Source: Marisa cornuarietis
Lineage: Eukaryota; Mollusca; Gastropoda; Architaenioglossa; Ampullariidae
Length of the DNA stretch: 64,000 nt
NCBI GenBank assembly: GCA_004794655.1
Contig: SMMW01000018.1
Coordinates: 85,001 to 149,000 of the forward strand
Direction of reading: 5' to 3'
Position numbers and translations under genes: made by a program. This document shows, one piece after another, positions 24,764-37,855 of the stretch; position 1 is the stretch's first letter, and every line of letters begins with the position of its first letter. The notes beneath the pieces were generated by a model. That model was not told the origin of the DNA. It did no database searches and was given only the letters and a program-made list of their open reading frames with translations.

Positions 24764-27383
24764 CAATTTCGAAAGCGAATGGTTTTGATGCGTATCTTCA
24801 GGTTTCACGAGTTATACTTAACATGTTTTATATATATTTAAAATTTGCTGTCTCTCACACACACACCTACAAACACACTGATACATGTAACGGATCTGTC
24901 TCTCCTCTCTCTCTATCACACTACGTTTGAAACATTATACAGGATCCCTCTATCTCACTCAATCACACACACACACACACACAGTGGAGAGGAAAAGAGA
25001 GAATTCATGTTGATAAACATAAACCTTCTAGAACATAATCATCTAGACTTCCGTGCCCGCAGCTGCAGCCCACAAAATAGACGACAGCGAAATTTGGACA
25101 AATGACAAACTAGAGGAAGCGGGCATCTGTGTAATGCAGATGAAGTACAAACTAGGAGAAGTAGACGAATGTGTGATACAGATGAAAGTCGATGACAAGA
25201 GTGAAGCTCTCCTCGCCGGATCGATGATTTGTGAGTGTTTGTCTTCCTAACGTGCCCCAGGTTTTTCAAACCTCGTTGGGTGTCCCCTCTGCTGGGGCCA
25301 GTGAATAATGCATGCGAAAGAAACTTCAATTTCCGTGTGGCTGGAGGAAAACTCAATTTTGAACTGGCAAGTTTCGCCTTTTCCTCCATCACACCCTCCC
25401 ACTCCGACATCCCAGCCCCCTCCTTCACGTCTCACGAAGTTTTGTGAAGAGAACCTCCTCCCCTTCCTCTCTGGAGACTACGACATGGGGGAGAGAAATG
25501 CTGGCTATGTGTAACTCCGGGTCGCGGGAAGATGTTGCTCGAAAAACAGAATGATGAAGGAGTCGCTGTGACGAACATTTACCAGCCAGCCAAACAAGAA
25601 TCACAGTTTTCCTCCAGTCTTTCTGACGCTACCCCCCTCTCCTTGTCAAGCTCACTAGTCTTGTCCTCAGTACCCCTCTCTTCAACCCCTTCTCCCGTCT
25701 AACTCCGTGCAAACTCCTCCCAAGACCTCTTCCCCAACCTCTATTTTCCCTCCAGTCATGAAAAAACACTAAACCGTTCTCAGAGCAGTTAAAGCAGAGA
25801 TGGTACGCGTCGCTGAGTTTGACGCCGCGGTGAACGCCTCCCCCTCCCTCTCTACTCCTCTCTCTCTCCCTCCCTTCCATCAACCCTGGATTGTGTTTTA
25901 CGTGAGTCCATGCTCCTATTGCGTGCGTGCGTGTGTGTTTGCATACGCGCGTGTGTAGAACAGCCTTCTCGCTGTATTGAGGGTAGTGCAGTTCAGATTT
26001 TCAGACCAAGCTGCATTGAGACGATGCCAGCTTCCTGCTAGGCCGCAAATGTCTGCGGAAACCCTTATCCAGACTAAAAGCCCCGTCCCACGACTGGAAG
26101 AAAAAGGGTGCTGACGGGCAGATCAAGTGATAAATAAGACCAAAGGGCAACAGACTAGTGCGCCACCTTGGTAATTACTCCGAAAGCGTCTTCGAAACTG
26201 TTTTTTGCAGAAGGACGAGGTAGTGTCAAGGTAGATAACTGAAACCAGCACGAAAAAGCTTTCGCCATCTGTTTGGCACCTTGGAACGATTTCCGCGGCC
26301 ATTAGGCGCCTGGAGAGTGTTTAGCCAATCACAGGATAACCCAGGCAGCCCGAGATGCCGTGCAAATCCAGGGCATGTGTGTCAGCAAGGGAAATAATCA
26401 CGAAGCAGGTGAAGACAAGCGCGAAAAGGGGCCACCCCAATGAAAAGGCCGCTTTCCGCTGCCTGGAGACAATCTTTCGATTGAGGTCAAAGGTCACACT
26501 TAACGGATTAGGCAGAGACCGGAAATTACAAAAAAATCAAGCTTAATTCGTTCTGGATACCACTCCGTTCTTGAAGAAGCCAATTACAACACAGGATCCT
26601 GTCAGTTGGCGGTTGAACTGCTTTTAGCCAATCCAATGTCATTTCTGAAAAAAAAATTCAATAAAAACAGCCAACCAGAAATGAGAGACCAAGACACAAA
26701 CAATAAATACACTGGAGAAGTGTGAAGTAGATATGATTTCTTTTCGTTTTTTTTTTTAGTTTTTTGCAACACTGTTATGTTCCATTCAAGAAGGGACTGG
26801 TCACACAGCCTCTTAAGACAGATGGAAGCTGTGGACTTTGTAAGCCGCTGCGTCTGTCCAGGTGTTCCCCCGACGATCAGAACCCGCAAACCAGTATAAC
26901 TGGTGCTAGTAAAAGGATGAATGAATATGACACTTTCCAAGATCCAGTGCTTGTACATGCAGGTGACTTTAGGCATCAAGAAACAATGAATAATTGCTTG
27001 GAATTTTAAGAATTCGCGTTAAAACATTCTCTGTATAAACAATAATGCTCATACTTAAGTCAAGTTTTTCTTGATGACTGTCGAGCCATTGTTTTCATAC
27101 CGAGGATATAACTTGTATTGCTCGCTTTTAGATGAACCGCTTGCATCTTTAACTGAACACGTGTGAGGTATTTTAACACTTTAACTCGGGTACAGGGCAG
27201 TAGTGCAAGCACTGTGTTAACTAATAGGTCCTGGATGACGACCGTTAGTAGCTCGTTTTGGGTCCAGAAAATCTGGCGGTGTCAACTTCTCACTCCAGAC
27301 AGTCCGAAACGATAAACAAGTCTTTACTATCAGTTTGATGCAAGTCAAAACACAACACTCCTGCACTAACTCTCACCCTATTA
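24763..27383. other. Unannotated stretch
   Basis: (AC)10 at about 24964-24983. Otherwise there is no supportable gene, RNA or element. Confidence 0.4.
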
Positions 27384-30303
27384 GCGGCGACACACGCCCG
27401 CTTCAACTTTAAAATAAAACTCAATGGCGACACACGCCTAAAATACTCTAAACTACTATGAATGCGACACACGCCTACCATACTATAAACTACTATGATG
27501 GCGACACACGCCTACAATACTCTAAACTACTATGATGGCGACACACGCCTACCATACTATAAACAACTATGATAGCGACACACGACTACAATACCATAAA
27601 CTACTATGATAGCGACAAACGCCTACAGTACTATAAACTACTATGATGGCGACACACGCCTACAATACTATAAAATACTATGATGGCGACACACACCTAC
27701 AATACTCTAAACTACTATGATGGCGACACACGCCTACCATACTATAAACTACTATGATGGCGACACACGTCTACCATACTATAAACTACTATGATAGCGA
27801 CACACGACTACAATACTATAAACTACTATGATGGCGACACACGCCTACAATACTATAAACTACTATGATGGCGACACACGCCTACAATACTATAAACTAC
27901 TATGATAGCGACACACGCCTACAATACTCTAAACTACTATGACGGCGACACACACCTACAATACTCTAAACTACTATGATGGCGACACACGCCTACAGTA
28001 CTATAAACTACTATGATGGCGACACACACCTACAATACTCTAAACTACTATGATGGCGACACTCGCCTACAATACTCTAAACTACTATGATGGCGACACA
28101 CACCTACAATACTCTAAACTACTATGATGGCGACACTCGCCTACAATACTCTAAACTACTATGATGGCGACACACGCCTACAATACTCTAAACTACTATG
28201 ATGGCGACACACGCCTACAATACTCTAAACTACTATGATGGCGACACACACCTACAATACTATAAACTGCTATGATGGCGACACACGACTACAGTACTCT
28301 AAACTACAATGATGGCGACAGACGACTACAATGCTAAAAACTACTATAATGGCGACACACGCCAACAATACTCTAAACTACTATGATGGCGACACACGCC
28401 TACAATACTATAAAGTACTATGATGGCGACACACGCCTACAATACTATAAACTACTATGATGGCGACACACGACTACAGTACTCTAAACTACTATGATGG
28501 CGACACATGCCTGCCATACTATAAACTACTATGATGGCGAGACACGCCTACAATACTCTAAACTACTATGATGGCGACACACGACTACAATACTCTAAAC
28601 TACTATGATGGCGAAACACGCCTATAATACTATAAACTACTATGATGGCGACACTCGCCTACAATACTAAAAACTACTATGATGGCGACACACGCCTACA
28701 ATACTATAAAGTACTATGATGGCGACACACGCCTACAATACTATAAACTACTATGATGGCGACAGTCGCCTACCATACTATAAACTACTATGATGGCGAC
28801 ACACGTCTACCATACTAAAAACTATGATGGCGGCACACGCCTACAATACTCTAAACTACTATGATGGCGACACACGCCTACAATACTATAAACTACTATA
28901 ATGGCGACACACGACTACAATACTATAAAGTACCATGATGGCGACAAACGCCTACAATACTATAAACTACTATGATGGCGACACACGCCTACAATACTCT
29001 AAACTACTATGATGGCGACACACGCCTACCATACTATAAACTACTATGATGGCGACACACGCCTACAATACTATAAACTACTATGATAGCGACAAACGCC
29101 TACAGTACTATAAACTACTATGATGGCGACACACGCCTACAATACTATAAACTACTATGATGGCGACACACGCCTACAATACTATAAACTACTATGATGG
29201 CGACACACGCCTACCATACTATAAACTATGATGGTGACACACGCCTACAATACTCTAAACTACTATGATGGCGACACACGCCTACCATACTATAAACTAC
29301 TATGATAGCGACACACGACTACAATACTATAAACTACTATGATGGCGACACACGCCTACAATACTATAGACTACTATGATAGCGACACACGCCTACCATA
29401 CTATAAACTACTATGATAGCGACAAACGCCTACAGTACTATAAACTACTATGATGGCGACACACGCCTACAATACTATAAACTACTATGATGGCGACACA
29501 CGCCTACAATACTCTAAACTACTATGATGGCGACACACGCCTACAATACTATAAACTACTATGATGGCGACACACGCCTACAATACTATAAACTACTATG
29601 ATGGCGACACACGCCTACAATACTCTAAACTACTATGATGGCGACACACGCCTACCATACTATAAACTACTATGATAGCGACAAACGCCTACAGTACTAT
29701 AAACTACTATGATGGCGACACACGCCTACAATACTCTAAACTACTATGATGGCGACACACGCCTACCATACTATAAACTACTATGATAGCGACACACGAC
29801 TACAATACTATAAACTACTATGATGGCGACACACGCCTACAATACTATAGACTACTATGATAGCGACACACGCCTACCATACTATAAACTACTATGATAG
29901 CGACAAACGCCTACAGTACTATAAACTACTATGATGGCGACACACGCCTACAATACTATAAACTACTATGATGGCGACACACGCCTACCATACTATAAAC
30001 CATGATGGTGACACGCCTACAATACTCTAAACTACTATGATGGCGACACACGCCTACCATACTATAAACTACTATGATGGCGACACACGCCTACAATACT
30101 CTAAACTACTATGATGGCGACACACGCCTACCATACTATAAACTATGATGGTGACACACGCCTACCATACTATAAACTATGATGGTGACACGCCTACAAT
30201 ACTCTAAACTACTATGATGGTGACACACGCCTACCATACTATAAACTATGATGGCGACACACGCCCGTCGTAAACAGTGAAACTCAACGGCGACACAAGC
30301 CTA
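27384..30303. repeat. 37-bp satellite/minisatellite array, about 78 copies
   Basis: The unit is 37 bp, readable as GATGGCGACACACGCC followed by TACAATACTATAAACTACTAT. It repeats head to tail for about 2.9 kb. Sites vary in a restricted set of alternatives: GGCG/AGCG, CGCC/CGAC/CACC, CAATAC/CCATAC/CAGTAC and CTATAA/CTCTAA. Shorter units lacking CTACT, some with GGTG in place of GGCG, cluster near the right end (30000-30250). Edge units are divergent: both borders carry GGCGACACACGCCCG followed about 25 bp later by AACTCAA(T/C)GGCGACACA. A block containing the rare variant ATACTATAGA occurs at 29361 and again at 29842, an offset of 481 bp, exactly 13 units. This indicates a recent multi-unit duplication. 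Stops in all frames argue against coding. Confidence 0.98.
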
Positions 30304-32292
30304 CACTACTTTAACCTTTCTTTCTTAACGATCACACTAACGTTGCCCATGCACTCTCTTGCTCGAACATTTTTTACATCAAAGCTTGCGTCTTTCATCC
30401 AGACTTGCGTCATTTACCGAGGCTCACGTCATTCACACTCGCTCACGCGCTCGCTAGGATTGACGTAAACCCACTAAAACATTTCATTCGTAACACACTG
30501 AAACATGAAACTAGCCAATGGTAAGACAAAGGTAGACTGACCGACACTTACAATCCGACGTCTGCTTCTAGAGTATATTTGCAATCAGTGCAGGGCTGAT
30601 GTTTATGTCAGGTCTTAAAACAGAGTCTGAAGTCACCGGTCTCTAGTAATAATAATAATAATGTAACGCGCAGCATCGCAGCCCACATAGATTGCAGACT
30701 AGTAATGATGAATAAACATTAGATAACAGACAGAGGACGGTGAGAGAGTGGCAACTCGATACTTCAGACCAAACTTAGCGACGATGACTGGCACTAGAGA
30801 CCAGTGACTTGACACTTACTTTCAAGACCTGTCGTGACAACTAACCAAGATGTATCAGTACTAATCTTAGGTTAGTTGGAGGCAGGCCACGCTTTTAATT
30901 GTAAAATTAAAGGTAATATTTACATTATGAACTAATTTATTTTCTGTTTACAAATTGTAAAAGGCGATTTTTGAACACGCGAGTCGACTGTTAACACATT
31001 TTGAAATAGTAATTACCCAGTTCAAAATGACATGTGACCCTGACACCGACATCTCATAAACTGAAACTCACTTCTCTTCTAATTATACTGTTATCGATAC
31101 TGTGGTACGTTTGTGCGTTGTATGTGTGAACACATTTGTAATTATTATTCCAGATTGTCACTTATGATTCCTGATTATTATTTTGTATTTTTGCTTAGTT
31201 TTGCCGTTATTTTGGATTTGTTGTTGTTTTGTTCTTTCGTTTGTATGCTTGTTTTTTTTTTAATTTTTATTTTGAACATTTGAAATGTTGCTTAAAATTC
31301 CTGCAGTTTTATTCTTTTATTATTATTATTATTATTATCCCTTTTTCATTTTCTTTCATCCCCCCAAATTCTGCAGACTGTGTGCGTGCGTGTGTGCGTG
31401 TGTGTGTGGGGTGGGGGGCGGGGCTTTGAAAAAGAACGCGATGACCTCTCTTGTAAATGCATTACCGATCGGAGAGTGCCCGTGCACTAACATATCTGAA
31501 CTGGCAGAGAGCGGACTCTTTTTTTCCCTCGATCAAAGGCCGACTGCGGAGCTGTGTAAACAGCCCGGAAGCTCTGACGTCACATGCGGCCGAGTGGAAG
31601 ACGGGAAAAGGCGAAGAATGGACAAATCCGACTCCGCACCAAGTTGTGATCAGGGGGTCGTTAGCTGCCTGCTAAGTAGGACCGACTGCTAGCTCAGAAA
31701 TCCTTTCTTGTTGCCCCTAACCACTCTTACGCTTTTCTTTCCCTAATGAAATTTTTTTCTCTTGGGTCCCCTCCACCTCTTTTGGTTGTCTCCCTTGTGT
31801 CCGACGTTCTTGACTTTTTTTTCTTTCTTTCTTTCTTGGCAAGATCTCTGTTCTTCTTGCGCTCCTTCCCGGCTTCGCATCCTCCAGTTACCGGGCCGCA
31901 TTTTAAGCTTTTAATTAAGCACGTGCTGGTGTTAATTAAGTGGCCGGGACACCAAGCGGCACCCAACACAAGACCTTAACGAAGCTAGTTTTCCTGTCAC
32001 TGTCAGTTCGCAACGCTTTCTGCCACCGCCGTATGTCGCCTCTAGCCCCACCAACAACCAGATTCCGTCTCCCCTTAGAGCCTCACTCTCGTGTCTGCTT
32101 CCACGCTCACACGCAAGCACACATATTATGTTTTGAGTGTAGTGTGAATACCTGGCACTTACCTCCATGAAGCATGGAGCTCTGTCAAGCAGCTCATCTT
32201 CGTAAGGTTCTCGAGAGTACAATGACTAAACTACTCGATCTGTGCTCAAGATACGAGGCTACGGACGTCCTCGCCCACTGGTCGCAATCCTC
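30304..32292. other. Unannotated stretch with short triplet runs
   Basis: (AAT)5-6 at about 30646-30662 and (TTA)7 at about 31317-31338. No supportable gene. Confidence 0.4.
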
Positions 32293-32364
32293 ACCTGACG
32301 ATGATACATGAGTATGTTTATGTCGCCACTCGCCAGGTTACATACTCATGTATCATCGTCAGGT
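32293..32364. repeat. Perfect 25-bp inverted repeat (hairpin)
   Basis: The 25 bases at 32293-32317 (starting ACCTGACGATGATACATG) are exactly complementary to 32340-32364 (ending TATCATCGTCAGGT), with a 22-nt loop. Perfect identity in otherwise decayed DNA suggests either a very young inverted duplication or constraint. Confidence 0.9.
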
Positions 32365-33430
32365 ATGCTTATCAGGTGTGTCTCTGAATATGTTGTACAT
32401 GGTGAATTTCTGAATCGTATATTGATAATGGAAATAGCTGTTGACCCTAATTTTGAGAATAATTAGTGTTGGTGGTGTTCACCAAGTCATACGTAAAATA
32501 TTTCACACGTAGACATTTGAAAAGATGCTTGTTGTGCTTGATCCTACTGAAAATTATTACCATTTTAATCCTTCTAGTTCTGGTTCATTTGCTTTTTGAA
32601 AGGTCCCCTTAACGATTTATGTACTTCAAACTTTCTGCTGAAGCAATAACTAATAACAAAACGTTGAGAACAAATAAAGTCATTGTCTTAATCACCGTGT
32701 CATTATCATTTAAATCATTTAGAAGAAACGTAAATAACTGAGACGCAGGCCCTCTGTGTGATCTTACAACAAGCTGCATAAGAGAACCAAACCATTAAGA
32801 AGGGAAGACAAAGAAAATCACTCTGACCAACAAAAGAGAAAGCAACAACAATTTTGGCCAACAAGGCAGAAAAAGAGTTTGACTAGAAGGCAGAAAATAA
32901 ACCATTGTGACAAAGTAATTATAACAAACAGAAGACAAAAGCACGATTCTCACCTCGAACAAGACAGAAAATAAAACCATTCCAACCAGCAGTAAAGAAA
33001 GGAAATCACTTCCTCATGGCAGAGACGAAAAACTTCGTCCATCAAAATGTTACGGGACTGATAATCCAACTGATAAGAAGACAGAAAAAATTCCAACGAC
33101 AAAAAAGGATGAGAGGATCGAGTCTGAAAAAGTTGTTCGTAGAGCGATAAATGCGGCAATTTAGGGAATTATTGGAATAGTTTCATTTTCTCTTTTTCTT
33201 TGGTTCACATTGAGCCCATTGAGCCCAACGCGCGGTGGGGAAGGTAACGCGTACAAGTTCTAAGGGAAGCAATTCAGCAAGAAGCAGTCAAGATTATACT
33301 GCGGATTTCCTTCCCCTTCTATATAACATTGCATTCGTTTTATACCGTAATTCCCTATTAAAACTACTTAATTATAGAATTAGTGGGGGATTACTAAGTG
33401 TTACAAGGAAGATCAATTATATGTGACATG
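32365..33430. other. Unannotated stretch, A-rich part with degenerate repeats
   Basis: Between about 32800 and 33010 the motif GACAGAAAATAAA(A)CCATT and similar phrases (AAGGCAGAAA, ACAAAGAAAATCACT) recur irregularly. No supportable gene. Confidence 0.4.
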
Positions 33431-33790
33431 TCTATGCCCTCGGTCCGGATGGGACAGAGGTCTTTCTCATATTAAATCCCATCAACTTGGAGCGGATTAC
33501 CCATCAGCCTTAGTCATTGATTCTTTTACTACCTTTAAGTCCAAACTCAAGACACATCTTTTCCGAACGACGACTTCACTGAGACTGTGTCCTGACATGA
33601 GCGTGTATAATGTGTGTCTGTAATTTACTCTGTGTGTGTGTGTGTTGTAGAAGTGAACGAGTCTGTTATATGTAAATATGGATGCACTGTTGTTGATTAT
33701 TTAGTCTATGTTTGATTTATGTAAAGCGCTCTGAGCAAATCTTTCTAAAGGCGTTATAGAATTCCTTTATTATAATTATTAAAGGGGAGG
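33431..33790 (+). mobile_element. LINE 3' end, copy 1 (L2/CR1-like)
   Basis: The frame at 33423-33623 encodes WDRGLSHIKSHQ, then VIDSFTTFKSKLKTHLFRTT, the degenerate C-terminus of an L2/CR1 RT (consensus WN.LP..IR...S...FK..LKTHLF). The 3' UTR has TGTGTCTGTAATTTACTCTG, then TTATATGTAAATATGGATGCA, and the terminal GTAAAGCGCTCTGAGCAAAT followed by an ATT-rich tail. The same 3' UTR recurs in the same orientation at 35605-35930. Confidence 0.88.
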
Positions 33791-33902
33791 GTGATTTATT
33801 GGTATTCATGGGAGGCAACTGTGGTAGCAGAATGATAACAAGAGATAAAAGTTACGTCCCTTACTGGTATACATTGTCTTATCTTGGACCAACGATATGG
33901 AG

Positions 33903-34130
33903 GGGCGCTGGGTAGTGTAGCGGTTAAAACACTCGTTTGTCACCACTGCAGTGAGAAACTCAGGGTTCAGATCTCGTCTCGGGACACTCTGTACGTGACA
34001 CCTGTCCGCAGGGCTGGGTGTCGGGGGTTTTCTTTGGGTACTCCGATTTCCGCCCCCTCCCTCTTCCCCCCATAGTTCAAATTCACATCAAGGTGGAAGC
34101 AATTTTCAACTAAATAAGCCAACCATCCAA
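33903..34130 (+). mobile_element. tRNA-headed SINE
   Basis: Box A TAGTGTAGCGGTTAAAACA (about 33913-33931) and box B GGTTCAGATCT (33964-33974) are spaced as in tRNA-derived SINEs. The body contains GGGGGTTTTCTTTGGGTACT followed by CCGATTTCCGCCCCC, a widespread animal SINE/LINE core-like block. It ends near CCAACCATCCAACCA. The head is not a foldable tRNA. Confidence 0.82.
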
Positions 34131-35190
34131 CCAGTGACATTTGCCTCAGATCTGATCTTATCGCTGAGCGGGACGGACTGCAGTGATGTCGGCTACAAAT
34201 CCTCTCTCCGTGCACTTGACACAAAGGGGGCGATGTCACCACGGACTTGTATTACACGTCCGTGGTCACACAGTCCTATCAGTCACCTGACACTTGGAGG
34301 AAATGGATGGATTACTTGTTTAGGGTTAGTGGTCACTGGTCAGGGTTAGTATTAAGGTTGTATAGACATCTCAGAGAAACTGTCATGTATCGAATAGGCC
34401 AAGCAGATGATTTGATGTCACACAAACATCGAAAGTTGTATGGCGCCGGAATACAAACCTCGCAATAATGCGTCGGTACTGTCACGGAAAAACCTGGCAG
34501 ATGCTTCTGACAGAAAACTGTTACACTGGGCATCTTTCAACACAGTTTCGAAAAGCCGACTAAAGTATGAAACGTACGTGGGATGTCTTATAGCATCAAA
34601 GTGGCGTGAATGAACAAAGTTAAGACACGGGTACCTGATCCTTTCTACATAATCAACTGGCAGTCATGAGGTTGCCCCAATGCAGCCGATGGTTTAAACT
34701 GACCACGAGACAGACCGAGTTGTCAGAACAGCGCGTGTTGAGTCTCTGAAATAATTCATCCTCGCTTTTCCTGCCAGGTAGCAGCGTGGGTTACAGCACC
34801 AAACTTCTTGAGGTTTCCAGCCGAGTACCTGTCCCTCCACTACGCTGGACCAATCAGCTCACTGCACCCGTAGGCCAGCCTGTTCACGCCAAAGATGCTT
34901 CGTTCTCTACCGCGTCAGAAGCTAGTCACTGGTTATGTCAAGTATCAGACAAGAATAGTTAACATCTTCGACCAAACCCCAGAACAAACCGTTGAAGTAG
35001 CGACTGCATTCTTTCCGCAAATTGCCAAGATGCTGATATCAAGCGGCGACAACATTTGAGGAAGTCTTGGAGTAGGAATCGGTCTGGCGAGTTAATTTCC
35101 TGCGAACTTCCTTCGAACAGATGATGGACCCTCCTTGACGAGTGTCTGGCAACTTGAAAAATGGATGGATCCGAGGGAAAGTGATTGATA
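34131..35190. other. Upstream region of the WSC-type gene, promoter not identified
   Basis: No TATA box or initiator that I can defend. At least one short upstream open frame, ATGCTGATATC...TGA (about 35031-35060), would lie in a 5' UTR if transcription starts well upstream. No coding exon was recognised here. Confidence 0.35.
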
Positions 35191-35254
35191 ATGGCCTCTA
35201 TCATGAACACAAGAGTAATAATATTACTTGTGTATCTTCTGGTCCTTGTTTCAG
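35191..35254 (+). CDS. Exon 1 of a secreted WSC-domain protein: signal peptide
   Basis: An ATG at 35191 has A at -3 and G at +4 and lies just after an in-frame TGA (35182-35184). The frame starts MASIMNTR and continues into a hydrophobic run, VIILLVYLLVLVS. A second in-frame ATG at 35203 would give a shorter but equally valid signal peptide. The frame reaches the donor TCAG|GTAACT at 35254/35255 in phase 1. Joined to the acceptor at 37855/37856, the split codon becomes Ala, giving a signal-peptidase-like site VSA|ED. A phase-1 intron directly after a signal peptide is the usual arrangement in secreted modular animal proteins. What is seen is an ORF, a donor and hydrophobicity. The gene assignment depends on the fit with exons 2 and 3. 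The alternative is chance, unlikely given the joint match. Confidence 0.72.
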
Positions 35255-35604
35255 GTAACTTCTTACCTACGGTGCTCAAGTCTGATCACAAACTCAAACT
35301 AAATTCAAACTAGGACATTATCTGAAAATGCGCTATCGACTTTACATAGGATAATTTTTATTTTGATATTTCTTAATGTGTAAAGACGCGTGAAAATGGT
35401 GAAGGAATACATATAAATTAAGTATACCTACCTTTACTCAACAGGAAAATTAAAGCTAGTCAATGTTCATTGGCAGAGATATGCCGTTCATAATCGAATT
35501 AAAAATTTGTAAATTGATTTTCCTTCTTTTTATTTCTTACTTACCCCATTTTGTTGATTTGTGGTCTAAATTTTGTTTTTTTCTCAAATATGTCAGGCAT
35601 AAAT

Positions 35605-35930
35605 CAATACCTTACTACTAATTAAGCTCTATCAACTTGGAACAAATTAATTGTCAGCCTTTGTCCCTCTAATTCTCTTACTACCTTTAAGTCAAAACAT
35701 TAAATTTGTTGTGACCCTCTCTTGACCATGAACATGCCTAAGATGTGTCTGTAATTTACTCTGTGTATGAGTGAGTGTATGATGTAGAAGTGAGTTTGTC
35801 TGTTATATGTGAATATGGGTGCATGGTTGTTGGTGATTCAGTTTACTTCTTTTTATCATTTCTGTAAAACGCTTTGAGCAAATCGCTGGAAAAGCGCTGT
35901 AGAAATGTTCATTATTATTTTAACTTTGAG
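35605..35930 (+). mobile_element. LINE 3' end, copy 2
   Basis: Aligns in order with copy 1 at 33455-33790: ATCAACTTGGA(A/G)C, TCTTACTACCTTTAAGTC, ATGTGTCTGTAATTTACTCT, TGTCTGTTATATGTGAATAT, GTAAAACGCTTTGAGCAAAT and a GCGCTGTAGAAATGTTCATT-ATT tail. The RT C-terminal coding part is more decayed than in copy 1. Lies inside intron 1 of the WSC-type gene. Confidence 0.85.
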
Positions 35931-37179
35931 ATCAGTGTACTTTCTACTTTTTCAGTTTCACTTTCTCAAAGCAGTTTAAAAATTTAAGAAAAAAATGAAA
36001 AATTAAAATTAAGAGATTCTGCTTATTAATTTGTGTTTTAACATAGGCTCCATCTAAAGAAAAAAACTATCTTTGCAGATCATAGTTTTTACAAACTACT
36101 CATAATAATTAAATAAAAAGTAGTTACAGCACTTTTAACTGCCAAACAAGTACTCTTGGCTGAAATTAAAATGAAATAAAAACTTCTTTGGTCATGTTCC
36201 ATAGTCAAAAGATGTTACATCCAGACTATGACCAGTCAAATTTTCATAAACTTCATTCATAGTAAAAGGAATTTTGTCTTTGATTCTTGTGAAATACATG
36301 CTACTGGCATTTGCCTATTCTGCAAATAACAGTGACATTAAAAGAACTCAACTTTAATCATATAGCATTGACAGGCTGGAAAGCTTATCAGTTGTAGGAG
36401 CTGAGTATTGTTGTACTAGGAGCAGAAATGAAAAAGGATCTGAATCAATGTGCATTGTGTTTGGGCATGATATACCTGTTCCTATGAAAAGAGTTTGCTT
36501 GATCCAGCAATTTAGTGGGTGCTCTGGGTTTCTTACCACGAATAACCTCACTGTCCAGGTTCAGATCTTTAAGATTTGTCTATGACTAGAGCTGCCATTT
36601 TTTAATCAGTTTGTTAACCATGACATTACCTGCACCCACCCAAGCTTACAAGTGCAAGCATTAGGCCATTGCAAACCAGGCTTTTATCAGAAACAAAGGT
36701 TTGTTAACCTGACTTTTTTGGTCAACAGAAAATAGACTGGACTTCACCAGCTGAGCTTCTTCAAAACCACTTTTGTATACTTCTATTTGTTCCCAATCTT
36801 TTCCAAATACTTTTATTTATTTACAATCATTTTCACACTTTTTATTTATTCCCAATCTTTGTGGGCTCTTACAATCTCAAAAGAAGGACTTTCACCCTAT
36901 AATTGTGTGAGGTCAACACTATATATATAAATAATATGAAATTTCTGAGAAACTGATACTTTTTGTTTTCATTTAGCAACTGTTATAGCTCCCTCTCAAG
37001 TAGTTTAAGACCCGTAGGAGACAGTGAACACATTATTATTATTATGAAGGAATGGCAGTTCTATAACTTAAATATTTTTAAAATTTATTAATAGTTACTT
37101 TTTTTTATAGATTTTGTAAATTTAGCAAGTATTAAGAAAAGGCAATGGATAAAACGAATAAATTTAAGAATATAGGAAT

Positions 37180-37214
37180 TGCTACTTTGCTCTTACCTCT
37201 AAAGCAAAGTAGCA
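37180..37214. other. Perfect 12-bp hairpin in intron 1
   Basis: TGCTACTTTGCT (37180-37191) pairs exactly with AGCAAAGTAGCA (37203-37214) across an 11-nt loop. No function assigned. Confidence 0.55.
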
Positions 37215-37855
37215 TTTTCTACATTTTTGTGGAAAGCTTATTCATGATGTCACTTAAGAAAGTCAGCTTATAAAAAGTGTTGAGGGTCATCACACCACAA
37301 TGTCATAACATATTCACAACAGAATATAGCAAATTCGTCTGGGCAAACAACTACAGGGGAATGCCACTGGCTTCTGCCATTTTTGCTTATGATGGATGCA
37401 GAACAAACGCCCTTTCTCTTTTTCTTTCGTATTTTTTAAAGAACTGTCAATTAGAACACTTTAGGCACTTATTGTTTTGAAAACCAACTTTCATCATATG
37501 ATCATACAGATGAGCATATCTGATGTGAATTACAAACACTTGTTTAACTCAATTCCAGGACACTTTTCCTGCTTTGCATCAGAAATAAGGAAAAGAAAAT
37601 GAAGTACTGAGCATAATTAACATTTTTAAATGTTAATGTTTTTAAATGTCTATGTCACTGCAGTTTTCTTACATGTCTGCTATATTGAACCCATGAAAAT
37701 GAGTGGCACCCATCTCTATCAGCAGTGAGCCTGGTTCCATTTATAGTAAGCGAATGCTTGATTTTAAGATGAAAAGAAAATCAGACACTGATGTGACATT
37801 CTGAAATATAAAATGTTTGTCAACTAAAGATTTGTAAAATCCTCTTTGTCTGCAG

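Larger units (their letters stand above)
35255..37855 (+). other. Intron 1 of the WSC-type gene
   Basis: 2601 bp, GTAACT...CTGCAG. AT-rich, containing a LINE 3' end copy (35605-35930) and a 12-bp perfect hairpin (37180-37214). No additional exon recognised. Confidence 0.65.

Noticed and set aside
27384..30303. CRISPR-like array of 37-bp repeats
   Set aside because: Units are contiguous with no unique spacers, and the host is a eukaryote. This is a satellite array.
33903..33980. Functional tRNA gene (boxes A and B present)
   Set aside because: No cloverleaf fold. It continues into a SINE core, and similar heads recur elsewhere in the window.
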